Positions 31,110-39,463 of a DNA stretch of 64,000 bases are shown piece by piece. The DNA is from Dermatophilaceae bacterium Soc4.6. GTDB lineage: Bacteria > Actinomycetota > Actinomycetes > Actinomycetales > Dermatophilaceae. The position numbers and the translations under genes are program-made. Position 1 is the stretch's first letter, and each line of letters starts with the position of its first letter. The stretch is taken from the NCBI GenBank assembly GCA_039889245.1, contig JAZGVH010000002.1, positions 4,030,001 to 4,094,000 on the forward strand, written 5' to 3'. The notes beneath the pieces are model-generated. The model ran no database searches. It worked only from the letters and a program-made list of their open reading frames with translations, and was not told the origin of the DNA.

Positions 31110-31137
31110 GACGCTCCAGCCACACTGGAGGTTGACA
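31110..31137 (-). promoter_or_regulatory. Candidate ECF autoregulatory promoter
   Basis: Minus strand: TGTCAACC (31137-31130), 16 nt, CGTC (31113-31110), then 8 nt to the start codon. The -35 and CGTC -10 resemble promoters of several ECF groups. The spacer contains the inverted repeat CTCCAG-N5-CTGGAG (31114-31130). Functional assignment is inferred. Confidence 0.5.
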
Positions 31138-31211
31138 CGCCGCGAGCTCTCCGGCCCGACGGGTGGCAGCCCCGGCCCTGGTGACGTCGAGATCGAGTCA
31201 GCCGACGGCAG

Positions 31212-31217
31212 TACTGT
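31212..31217 (+). promoter_or_regulatory. -10 box of the HIT gene
   Basis: TACTGT, 6 nt before ATG 31224. Confidence 0.4.
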
Positions 31218-31223
31218 GGCGCC

Positions 31224-31568
31224 ATGATCGCCCCGGGTTGTCTCTTCTGTCGGATCGTCGAGGGGCAGGTCCCCGCCGAGGTGGTGAGCCGGACTGCGCT
31301 GTCGCTCGCCTTTCGCGACCTCAGCCCGCAGGCGCCGACGCATGTGCTGGTGATCCCGCGCCGTCACGTCGCCGACCTCGGTGAGCTCGCCGAGCACCCC
31401 GACGACCTGGCCGACGCGGTGAGGCTGGCTCGCGACGTGGCCCGGGCCGAGGGGCTCGACCACGGCTACCGCGTCATCGCCAACACGGGCTCGCAAGCCG
31501 GTCAGACGGTCTACCACGCCCACCTCCACGTGCTCGGAGGCCGCGACCTCGGCTGGCCTCCGGGCTGA
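31224..31568 (+). CDS. HIT family protein (HINT-like nucleotide phosphoramidase)
   Basis: 114-residue histidine-triad hydrolase. The CLFCRIVEGQVPAE N-terminus and the triad HAHLHVLGG are those of HinT, which cleaves adenosine 5'-phosphoramidates and aminoacyl-AMP. It precedes phoH as in most relatives. The gap of 73 nt holds a separate phoH promoter. Confidence 0.93.
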   Translation: MIAPGCLFCRIVEGQVPAEVVSRTALSLAFRDLSPQAPTHVLVIPRRHVADLGELAEHPDDLADAVRLARDVARAEGLDHGYRVIANTGSQAGQTVYHAHLHVLGGRDLGWPPG

Positions 31569-31626
31569 GGCGGGCAGCAGGTGGGGCCTGGCAGCATCTG
31601 GATCGCCGCGGGCGCCGCTCTCCCCG

Positions 31627-31632
31627 TAGACT
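31627..31632 (+). promoter_or_regulatory. -10 box of phoH
   Basis: TAGACT, 9 nt before ATG 31642; a very short or absent leader. Confidence 0.4.
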
Positions 31633-31641
31633 GGGGCCACG

Positions 31642-32715
<1,074 letters not shown>

Positions 32716-32752
32716 GCCCCCTCCCTGACCCCCGAGAGCGCCTGAGCAGCCC

Positions 32753-33226
32753 ATGAGCATCGACGTCCTCAACGAGACCGAGCACGAGGTCGACCCGCTC
32801 GAGCTGGTGGCCCTGTCGGCCTACGTGCTGTCGCAGATGAAGGTCCACCCGCAGTCCGACCTGTGCCTGACCCTCGTCGACGAGGCCGCGATGGAGACCC
32901 TGCACGTGCAGTGGATGGACCTCCCCGGCCCGACCGACGTGATGAGCTTCCCCATGGACGAGCTGCGCCCGGGGGCCGAGGAGTCCGAGCCGCAGGGGGG
33001 GGTGCTCGGCGACATCGTCCTCTGCCCGGGCGTCGCCGCCCGGCAGGCGCGCGAGGCCGGGCACACGACCGAGGAGGAGCTGCTGCTCCTCACGACCCAC
33101 GGCATCCTCCACCTGCTGGGCTACGACCACGCCGAGCCCGACGAGGAGAAGGAGATGTTCGAGCTGCAGCGTCAGCTGCTGCTCACCTTCCTCGCCGGTC
33201 GCGGTCGCCCGACGACCTCCCGGTGA
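32753..33226 (+). CDS. ybeY: Endoribonuclease YbeY (rRNA maturation)
   Basis: 157-residue single-strand RNA endonuclease involved in 16S 3'-end maturation and 70S quality control. The zinc site is [11 protein letters not shown] (His 116, 120 and 126), and the upstream [11 protein letters not shown] is also conserved. It lies 37 nt after phoH and 4 nt before corC. Length is normal. Confidence 0.95.
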   Translation: MSIDVLNETEHEVDPLELVALSAYVLSQMKVHPQSDLCLTLVDEAAMETLHVQWMDLPGPTDVMSFPMDELRPGAEESEPQGGVLGDIVLCPGVAARQAREAGHTTEEELLLLTTHGILHLLGYDHAEPDEEKEMFELQRQLLLTFLAGRGRPTTSR

Positions 33227-33230
33227 CCCG

Positions 33231-34577
33231 ATGACCCAGATGGTCGTGCTGGCGCTCCTGGCCGTGGTCGTCGCGTTCTGCATCTCCGCCTCCGAGGCGG
33301 CGATCTTCCGCATGTCACGGGTGCGGGCCGAGGAGCTGTTCGACGAGGGGCGCGGCGGGGCGGCCTCGCTGATGGCCGTCATCGCCGACTCCGCCGCATA
33401 CCTCGCTGTCCTGGCCTTCCTGCGGGTCGTCGCCGAGTCGGCGAGCGCGGTCCTGATCACGGTGGCCGTGCTCGACCACGTCGACAACACCACGGTGGGT
33501 CTGCTGATCTCGATCGCCGTGATGGCGGTCGTCTCGTTCGTCATCACCGGTGTCTCACCGCGCACGCTGGGGCGCCAGCACTACGACACCGTGGCGCTGT
33601 ATGCCGCCCCCGTCGCCGTCGCGCTGCGCACGGTGCTCGGGCCCGTGGCCCGGGTGCTGGTCGCCCTGGGCAACGCGGTCACCCCCGGCAAGGGCTACCG
33701 CGACGGCCCCTTCCAGACCGAGGCCGAGCTGCGCGACCTGCTCGACCAGGCCGGTGACTCGTCGGTGATCGACTCCGAGGAGCGGGAGATGATCCACTCC
33801 GTCTTCGAGCTCGGTGACACGCTGGCCCGCGAGGTGATGGTGCCGCGCACCGACACGATCACCATCGCCAGCGACAAGTCGCTGCGTCAGGCGATGTCGC
33901 TCTTCCTGCGCACCGGGTTCTCGCGCGTGCCGGTCGTCGGTGACGACAGCGACGACGTGCGTGGCCTGCTCTACTTCAAGGACGTCGTGCGTCGCACTAA
34001 CGCCGACCACGAGGCGGTCTCGCAGCACGTCGACCAGCTGATGCGGCCGGTGCACTTCGTCCCCGAGAGCAAGCCGGTCGACGACCTGCTGCGCGAGATG
34101 CAGCGCGACCAGACCCACTTCGCCGTCGTCGTCGACGAGTACGGCGGCACGGCGGGCATCGTCACGATCGAGGACATCCTCGAGGAGATCGTCGGCGAGA
34201 TCTCTGACGAGTACGACCGCGAGGCCCCCGGAGTCGAGGAGCTCGACGACGGGAGCACCCGGGTGCCCGCCACGATGGACATCGACGACCTCGCCGACCT
34301 CTTCGAGGTCGAGATCGAGGAGGATGAGGTCGACACCGTCGGCGGGCTGCTCTCCAAGCTCATCGGGCGGGTGCCGATCCCCGGCTCACGCGCCGAGGTG
34401 GCCGGGATCGAGCTCGTGGGCGAGAAGATGGCTGGGCGGCGTCACCGGCTGGCCTCGGTCATCGTGCGACGCCTCGAGCCGGCGGCTCCCATCGGGACCA
34501 CCCACACCACCGGCACCACCGGCACCACCGGGACCAGGGCCCGCCACGACGAGCGAGAGCATGCGCATGACCACTGA
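33231..34577 (+). CDS. CNNM/CorC-type membrane protein with CBS pair (hemolysin family)
   Basis: 448 residues. An N-terminal DUF21 (CNNM) membrane domain with about four helices is followed by two CBS domains ([16 protein letters not shown], then [20 protein letters not shown]), which bind adenine nucleotides, and a CorC_HlyC transporter-associated domain ([30 protein letters not shown]). The family is linked to Mg2+ or Na+ efflux; 'hemolysin' is historical. The last 25 residues are low complexity (Thr-Gly repeats, then His-rich) and overlap era by 11 nt. Confidence 0.88.
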   Translation: MTQMVVLALLAVVVAFCISASEAAIFRMSRVRAEELFDEGRGGAASLMAVIADSAAYLAVLAFLRVVAESASAVLITVAVLDHVDNTTVGLLISIAVMAVVSFVITGVSPRTLGRQHYDTVALYAAPVAVALRTVLGPVARVLVALGNAVTPGKGYRDGPFQTEAELRDLLDQAGDSSVIDSEEREMIHSVFELGDTLAREVMVPRTDTITIASDKSLRQAMSLFLRTGFSRVPVVGDDSDDVRGLLYFKDVVRRTNADHEAVSQHVDQLMRPVHFVPESKPVDDLLREMQRDQTHFAVVVDEYGGTAGIVTIEDILEEIVGEISDEYDREAPGVEELDDGSTRVPATMDIDDLADLFEVEIEEDEVDTVGGLLSKLIGRVPIPGSRAEVAGIELVGEKMAGRRHRLASVIVRRLEPAAPIGTTHTTGTTGTTGTRARHDEREHAHDH

Positions 34578-34608
34578 CAGCAATGACAGCAATGACAGCA
34601 ATGACAGC
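34507..34608 (+). repeat. 9-nt tandem repeats at the corC/era junction
   Basis: ACCACCGGC-type units (about 34507-34533) encode Thr-Thr-Gly repeats at the CorC C-terminus. Three GACAGCAAT units plus GACAGC (34576-34608) encode an Asp-Ser-Asn run at the Era N-terminus. Both unit lengths keep frame. Confidence 0.85.
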
Positions 34609-35586
34609 ACCCACGGCACCGACAGCACTGGCAGCGCCGACCACAGCGGGGACCTCGTCCCCGTGGGCACCTCGGGTGCTGACTACCGCGCGGGCTTCGC
34701 CTGCCTGGTGGGCCGGCCCAATGCCGGCAAGTCGACGCTGACCAACGCGCTCGTGGGGCAGAAGGTGGCGATCACCTCGAGCAAGCCGCAGACGACGCGG
34801 CACACCATCCGCGGGATCACGACCAGCCCCGGTGCGCAGCTGATCCTCGTCGACACCCCGGGTCTGCACCGGCCGCGCACGCTCCTGGGGGAGCGGCTCA
34901 ACGACCTCGTGCGCGAGACCCTGCTGGAGGTCGACGTCATCGGCTTCTGCCTGCCCGCGGACCAGAAGATCGGCCCCGGTGACGCCTTCATCGCGCGCGA
35001 GCTCGCCGAGCTGCAGCAGGCCCGGCGTCGGCCGGTCGTCGCGCTCGCCACCAAGTCCGACCGGGTCGACCGGGGACGGCTGGCCGAGCACCTCATCGCC
35101 ATCGACCAGCTGGGGTCGTGGGACGACATCGTGCCGTGCAGCGCCACCCGGGGGGACCAGGTCGAGGTGGTGCGCGAGGTGCTCGTGTCGCACCTGCCGC
35201 ACTCGCCGCAGCTCTACCCCGATGGGGTGCTGACCGACGAGCCGCACACGATCATGATCGCCGAGCTCGTGCGCGAGGCGGCGCTCGAGGGCGTGCGCGA
35301 CGAGATGCCCCACTCGCTGGCGGTGGTCGTCGAGGAGATGGTGCCGCGCGAGGACCGACGAGAGGGTGACCCGATGCTCGACGTGCGGGTCAACGTCTTC
35401 GTCGAGCGAGACAGCCAGAAGGCCATCATCATCGGTCGGCGCGGCGCCCGCCTCAAGGAGGTCGGCACGAACGCCCGGGCCGCCATCGAGGCCCTGCTCG
35501 GCCAGAAGGTCTACCTCGACCTGCACGTCAAGGTGGCCAAGGACTGGCAGCGCGACCCCAAGCAGATGCAGCGCCTCGGCTTCTAG
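34567..35586 (+). CDS. era: GTPase Era
   Basis: 339 residues including a non-conserved, repeat-built Ser/Asp/Thr-rich leader of about 38 residues. The G domain has GRPNAGKST (near residues 49-57), DTPGL and TKSD. The C-terminal KH domain (QKAIIIGRRGARLKEVGTNAR) binds the 16S rRNA 3' end during 30S assembly. ATG 34567 is chosen with GAGAG 8 nt upstream; ATG 34561 is possible. The stop overlaps that of the convergent DUF1304 gene. Confidence 0.95.
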   Translation: MTTDSNDSNDSNDSTHGTDSTGSADHSGDLVPVGTSGADYRAGFACLVGRPNAGKSTLTNALVGQKVAITSSKPQTTRHTIRGITTSPGAQLILVDTPGLHRPRTLLGERLNDLVRETLLEVDVIGFCLPADQKIGPGDAFIARELAELQQARRRPVVALATKSDRVDRGRLAEHLIAIDQLGSWDDIVPCSATRGDQVEVVREVLVSHLPHSPQLYPDGVLTDEPHTIMIAELVREAALEGVRDEMPHSLAVVVEEMVPREDRREGDPMLDVRVNVFVERDSQKAIIIGRRGARLKEVGTNARAAIEALLGQKVYLDLHVKVAKDWQRDPKQMQRLGF

Positions 35587-35975
35587 CTCGCGACGCTCGA
35601 GAGCAGGACGAGCCCGATCGCGACCAGTGGCAGCGTCCCCTGGGTCACCGCGGCCCGGGTGTAGTGGCGCCCACCGGTCCGCAGCACGACCGCGGCAGCG
35701 ACCATGCTGGCGCAGCCGAAGAGGATCAACGACCACCCCGCCCGGTGGTGGCCGGTGGCGACGAGGCCGATGCCCAGGGCGACCTCGGCGGCGAGGAAGA
35801 GGTTGTAGAAGCCTTGGTTGAAGGCCATCGACGCGAGGGTGTCGGCGTCGCTCTGGCTCGGGACGGAGAAGCGCCGCCAGGTCGCGGGCTGGCGCCAGGT
35901 GAGCGACTCCATCCGCCAGATGGCGACGTGGAGGACGGCGGCCAGGGCGGCGACGACGAACGCGGCGATCTGCAC
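35583..35975 (-). CDS. DUF1304 membrane protein
   Basis: 130 residues with four predicted membrane helices (VVAALAAVLHVAIW, FNQGFYNLFLAAEVALGIGL, LILFGCASMVAAAVVL, GTLPLVAIGLVLL). The FNQGFYN motif defines the family, whose function is unknown. GTG 35975 is chosen because the first helix begins there; the frame extends further upstream without homology. It lies downstream of the enoyl-CoA hydratase on the same strand, 29 nt away. Confidence 0.85.
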   Translation of the reverse strand: MQIAAFVVAALAAVLHVAIWRMESLTWRQPATWRRFSVPSQSDADTLASMAFNQGFYNLFLAAEVALGIGLVATGHHRAGWSLILFGCASMVAAAVVLRTGGRHYTRAAVTQGTLPLVAIGLVLLSSVAS

Positions 35976-36004
35976 GTCGCTGAAGGTAGCAGCAGCATCG
36001 TCGC

Positions 36005-36883
36005 TCAGCCGGGAAAGACCTCCGGCAGCTGGGAAGCGAGGCTCGTGAACTGCGCCGGGCGCTTGGCCAGGAAGGCCGCCACCCCTTCCTTGCCGTCGCC
36101 CCTCGAGGTGGCCAGCATGGCGAGCGAGTCGGCCCGGTGGGCCTCGACCGGGTCCGGGGCGCCGAGGCCGCGCCACATGAGCTGGCGCGTCAGGGCGATC
36201 CCCACGGGCGAGCGGTGGTCGACGAAGCGGTGGGCCAGCTCGTAGGCCGCGGGGAGCAGGTCGTCCGGCTCGTGCACCGAGCGCACCAGACCCCCGGCCA
36301 GGGCCTCGTCAGCGCTGAGGAGGTCAGCGCAGTAGGTCCACTCGAGCGCGCGGGAGATACCGACGAGTCGGGGCAGGAACCACGACGACGCGGCCTCCGG
36401 CACGATGCCCAGGCGGCCGAAGACGAAGCCGATCCGGGCTGTGGTGGACGCGAGCCGCACGTCCATGGGCAGGGTCATCGTCGCGCCGATACCCACGGCG
36501 GCGCCGTTGATGGCTCCGATCACCGGCTTGCGACAGGCGTAGACCGCGAGCGAGACCCGCCCTCCTGTGTCGCGGACCCCGCGCACGATGTCCTCGTCGT
36601 CGAATCGGTCGACCAGCTCGGCCGGCGTGGGGTCCAGGCTCTCGTCGAGGCCGAAGACGTTGCCGTCGCGACCCTCGTGCAGGTCCATCCCGGCGCAGAA
36701 CGCACGTCCAGCCCCCGTGACGACCACCGCAGCAACCTCGTCGTCGGCGGAGGCCCGCTCGTAGGCGTCGACGAGCTCGTCGGCCATCTGCACCGTGAAG
36801 GCGTTGAGCTGGTCGGACCGCGCGAGGGTGAGGGTGAGGATGCGGTCGTGGACGGACCAGCCGAGGGTGGAGTAGTCATTCAT
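36005..36883 (-). CDS. Enoyl-CoA hydratase/isomerase family protein (crotonase fold)
   Basis: 292 residues. Oxyanion-hole segments GAGRAFCAGMDL and INGAAVGIGATMTLPMDVRL and the catalytic-region IGFVFGRLGIVPEAASSWFLPRLVG (Glu in PEAA) are typical of enoyl-CoA hydratases acting in beta-oxidation. A mid-chain insert near residues 75-100 (DGNVFGLDESLDPTPAE) is found in a subgroup active in many actinobacteria. Substrate chain length is unknown. ATG 36883. Confidence 0.88.
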   Translation of the reverse strand: MNDYSTLGWSVHDRILTLTLARSDQLNAFTVQMADELVDAYERASADDEVAAVVVTGAGRAFCAGMDLHEGRDGNVFGLDESLDPTPAELVDRFDDEDIVRGVRDTGGRVSLAVYACRKPVIGAINGAAVGIGATMTLPMDVRLASTTARIGFVFGRLGIVPEAASSWFLPRLVGISRALEWTYCADLLSADEALAGGLVRSVHEPDDLLPAAYELAHRFVDHRSPVGIALTRQLMWRGLGAPDPVEAHRADSLAMLATSRGDGKEGVAAFLAKRPAQFTSLASQLPEVFPG

Positions 36884-36959
36884 GCCAGCAGCCTGCCACG
36901 CAGGCGTGGCCGCGAGAAAGCTGCTCCCTGGGAGCTGTCCACCACGGCTGGGAAGACTC

Positions 36960-37492
36960 ATTGTGGTGTCGGCGTAGGCGTCGCGGGGGCGGCGGCCCAG
37001 ACGAGGGACGACCCGTCCGTCGGTGCCGTCGCCACCGACCACCGGGGTCACCGGGGCGACGGGGCGACGGGGGCCACCGGGCCCCAGGGTCCCGCCGGTC
37101 CGACCAGCGCCGGTCAGTTCGTCGACCTGGCCACCTTCAGCACCTCGGTCCCCGACACCTGGTAGAGCGTGGCGTCCACGACCTTCAGCGTGTCGTCCGG
37201 TGCCAAGGTCGTCGCCCGCTTCGCTGCCGAGTCCTACTGCTCCGGTGCGGCGTGGTGCGCGGTGCGCATCCTGGTCGACGGCGTCGAGATGGCCGGCGGC
37301 TCCGGTGCCAGCGCGGCCTTCGACGACTCCGACTCCACCTCAACCGACGAGGCGCACTCGATCGACCGCTATGTCGCCGGCCTCGGTGCCGGGGCACACA
37401 CCTTCAGCATCGAGGCGCAGATCGTCGGCGGGGCGACCTCGCCCTTCTTCCGGCTCGACGACGACACCTTGGTCCTGCAGACCATCGGTTGA
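36960..37492 (+). pseudogene. Collagen-like repeat surface protein, interrupted by TAG
   Basis: One reading frame runs from a signal-like GVGVGVAGAAAQTRDD remnant through Gly-X-Y repeats (GDGATGATGPQGPAGP) to FVDLATFSTSVPDTW, then meets TAG at 37163-37165 and continues in the same frame as SVASTTFSVSSGAKVVARF to a normal stop at 37492. The C-terminal 107 residues form a beta-rich domain that usually follows such repeats in secreted actinobacterial proteins. A single C-to-T change in CAG would create the stop. The 5' end has no convincing start codon, so decay is probably advanced. A GTG at 37169 could still express the C-terminal domain alone. Confidence 0.65.
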
Positions 37493-37527
37493 GTCGGCGC
37501 TCGCCAGGCCCGTGAGACGCCTGGCCG

Positions 37528-37553
37528 GCCGCCCCCGGACCTCCGGGGGCGGC
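37528..37553. terminator. Hairpin between the collagen-like pseudogene and the M4 protease
   Basis: A perfect stem GCCGCCCCCGGA / TCCGGGGGCGGC (37528-37539 and 37542-37553) lies between convergent reading frames, 26 nt from the protease stop. Confidence 0.75.
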
Positions 37554-37578
37554 TGCTCGCCCTCGGCCACGCTCGGCG

Positions 37579-38718
37579 TCAGAGCACCTTGACCGTCGAC
37601 CACGCCGACTGCACGGCGGCGGCCTGCGTGCTGGCCGCGCCGAAGCGCGCCGTCGCGGCGTCCACCGTGAGCGTCGCGAAGGCGACGAACGTCGCGTCCT
37701 TGACCAGCCGGCCCCCGGTGAGCACGTCGTACCAGACCTGTCCGGCGCCCTCCCACGAGCGTCCGCCGATGCCGGTGGCGGCGAGGTGGAAGGCGCGGTT
37801 GGGGATGCCGGAGTTGGTGTGCACACCGCCGTTGTCGTGCTGGCTGTCGTGCGGCAGGTCGACGTAGCCGTCCATGTCGGCCGGCTGCGGGTCCTTGCCG
37901 AGCTGCGGGTCGTCGTACGCGGTGCCCGGGGCCTTCATGGAGCGCAGGGCGACGCCGTTGACCTTGCTGGTGAACAGGCCCTCGCCGATGAGCCAGTCGG
38001 CGTCGGCGGCGTCCTGACCGAGGGACATCTGCTTGACCATCGAGCCGAAGCAGTCGGAGAGCGACTCGTTGAGCGCGCCCGACTGCGCGACGTAGGTCAG
38101 ACCCGCCGTGTACTGCGTCAACCCGTGGGTGAGCTCGTGACCGATCACGTCGACGGAGGCGGTGAAGCGGTTGAAGTAGACCCCGTCCCCGTCACCGAAG
38201 ACCATCTGCTCACCGTCCCAGAAGGCGTTGTCGTAGGCCTGGTCGTAGTGGACCGTGGCCACGAGACGCAGACCCTTTCCGTCGAGCGAGTCCCGCCCGT
38301 AGGCCGAGTGCAGCAGGGTCCACGTGTCGCCGAGACCGTCGTAGGCCTCGGTGGCCGAGACGTCGGTGGTCTGGGGCGCTCCCTCCGCCCGCACGAGGGC
38401 GCCCGGGAGGGCGGTGGCGTGGCCGGCGTCGTGGATCTCGCGCTGCACCGCTGCCTCGGAGGCCGCCGGCCGTGGCGCCGGCGCGGGCCTGGGCGCGCGC
38501 AGCTCACGGGTGGGGGTGATGGCCCCGGGCAGCAGCCGGCGGTTCTCGGCGGAGCCGCGCTCGGTGACGACCTCGCGGTGGTCGCGCATCCGGGTGTCGA
38601 GGGACAGGGTGCGCTGCACGCTCTCGGCGAGTCCGTCTCCGTCTGCCTCGGCCAGCCGGGCCAGCAGGTAGGGCGGGAGGATCTGGCACGGGGGCGTCGG
38701 ACGAGTCGGTGATGTCAT
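37579..38718 (-). CDS. M4-family (protealysin-like) metallopeptidase
   Basis: 379 residues. The zinc site HELTH (His194, Glu195, His198) and the third ligand in GALNESLSD (Glu about 218) are intact, and the catalytic His region HTNSGIPNRAFHLA follows. A short propeptide-like N-terminus of about 90 residues with PPYLLARLAE, but no signal peptide, places it with protealysin/grimelysin rather than secreted thermolysin. The N-terminal Cys-containing PPCQILPPY is typical of protealysin precursors. Probably cytoplasmic or released by lysis. ATG 38718. Confidence 0.9.
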   Translation of the reverse strand: MTSPTRPTPPCQILPPYLLARLAEADGDGLAESVQRTLSLDTRMRDHREVVTERGSAENRRLLPGAITPTRELRAPRPAPAPRPAASEAAVQREIHDAGHATALPGALVRAEGAPQTTDVSATEAYDGLGDTWTLLHSAYGRDSLDGKGLRLVATVHYDQAYDNAFWDGEQMVFGDGDGVYFNRFTASVDVIGHELTHGLTQYTAGLTYVAQSGALNESLSDCFGSMVKQMSLGQDAADADWLIGEGLFTSKVNGVALRSMKAPGTAYDDPQLGKDPQPADMDGYVDLPHDSQHDNGGVHTNSGIPNRAFHLAATGIGGRSWEGAGQVWYDVLTGGRLVKDATFVAFATLTVDAATARFGAASTQAAAVQSAWSTVKVL

Positions 38719-38819
38719 GGCACCACCGTGGCGCAGACCACCGACAGGGCTCAAGAGCCAGCACCTTCGGAGTCGCTGTGGACCCCCGGCCCTCGGGGCC
38801 ACGACCGGTCGACGACCCG

Positions 38820-39092
38820 TCAGGGGCGGCGGTCCCAGTCCTGCGCGGACGCATCCTGGGGGGATTCGGCCCCGGCCACAGACCCGGTCGGCTCGCTCCG
38901 GTGCGCCGACCCGTCGTCACCGCGCTGCCTCAGCAGCCGGCCCGCGGCCCGACGCTCGAGGTGACGGGGGCGCCGCACCGTCACCGACCCGATCGCCGCC
39001 TGGCCGTGCAGGAGCAGCAGGGGAAGGCCCGGCGCCAGCACGGAGTCGACCCGGGTGCGCACGCTGCCCGTGCCCTTGCGCACACCCGTCAC
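38820..39092 (-). CDS. Possible C-terminal half of the split DUF1707 locus
   Basis: 90-residue frame beginning GTG 39092, whose GTGA overlaps the stop of the DUF1707 gene. The segment LPLLLLHGQAAIGSVTVRRPR resembles the G-x-A-x-x-G-x-V beta repeats that follow DUF1707 in longer proteins of this family. It could be a translationally coupled second gene, or the downstream half of one gene broken by a frameshift. The last 40 residues are low complexity. Confidence 0.35.
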   Translation of the reverse strand: MTGVRKGTGSVRTRVDSVLAPGLPLLLLHGQAAIGSVTVRRPRHLERRAAGRLLRQRGDDGSAHRSEPTGSVAGAESPQDASAQDWDRRP

Positions 39093-39388
39093 TGCTTGTG
39101 GCTCGAGACCCCGCCCGCCAGCACGAGCCGGCGGTCCGGAGCCGACCCGGGCCTCCCGGGCCGATAGGTCTGCAGGCCACCGGCCGGCTGCGGCAGCGGC
39201 GGCAGGTCGCCAACCAGCGCGCCGAGGTCGGCATACGTCACCGAGGCCTCGGCGGCATCCAGGCGCTGGGCGAGCTCGATCTCGCTCAACCGGCCTTCGG
39301 ACGCGGCGAGTCTCAGCACCTGGGCGGTGGCCTCCCGCTCGCGGTGTCCCACCCTCATCTGCCCGGGTCTGCGGGTCGAGTCGGTCAC
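39089..39388 (-). CDS. DUF1707 domain protein
   Basis: 99 residues. The conserved core MRVGHREREATAQVLRLAASEGRLSEIELAQRLDAAEASVTYADLGALVGDLP is the complete SHOCT-like DUF1707 domain, usually at the N-terminus of membrane or LiaF-like envelope-stress proteins. Here it ends soon after RRLVLAGGVSSHK, where relatives continue, and the next frame takes over with a 4-nt overlap. GTG 39388 has TACGAT 6 nt upstream. The function of the domain is not established. Confidence 0.8.
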   Translation of the reverse strand: MTDSTRRPGQMRVGHREREATAQVLRLAASEGRLSEIELAQRLDAAEASVTYADLGALVGDLPPLPQPAGGLQTYRPGRPGSAPDRRLVLAGGVSSHKQ

Positions 39389-39394
39389 GCCGTC

Positions 39395-39400
39395 ATCGTA
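39395..39400 (-). promoter_or_regulatory. -10 box of the DUF1707 gene
   Basis: TACGAT on the minus strand, 6 nt before GTG 39388. Confidence 0.4.
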
Positions 39401-39450
39401 GGTGACGAGGGCAGCGAGGTGGCCCAGGAAACCGGGGCGGGTGAGCCGGG

Positions 39451-39456
39451 TAGGTT
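39451..39456 (+). promoter_or_regulatory. -10 box of the beta-lactamase-like gene
   Basis: TAGGTT, 7 nt before GTG 39464. Confidence 0.4.
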
Positions 39457-39463
39457 GCCAGAC

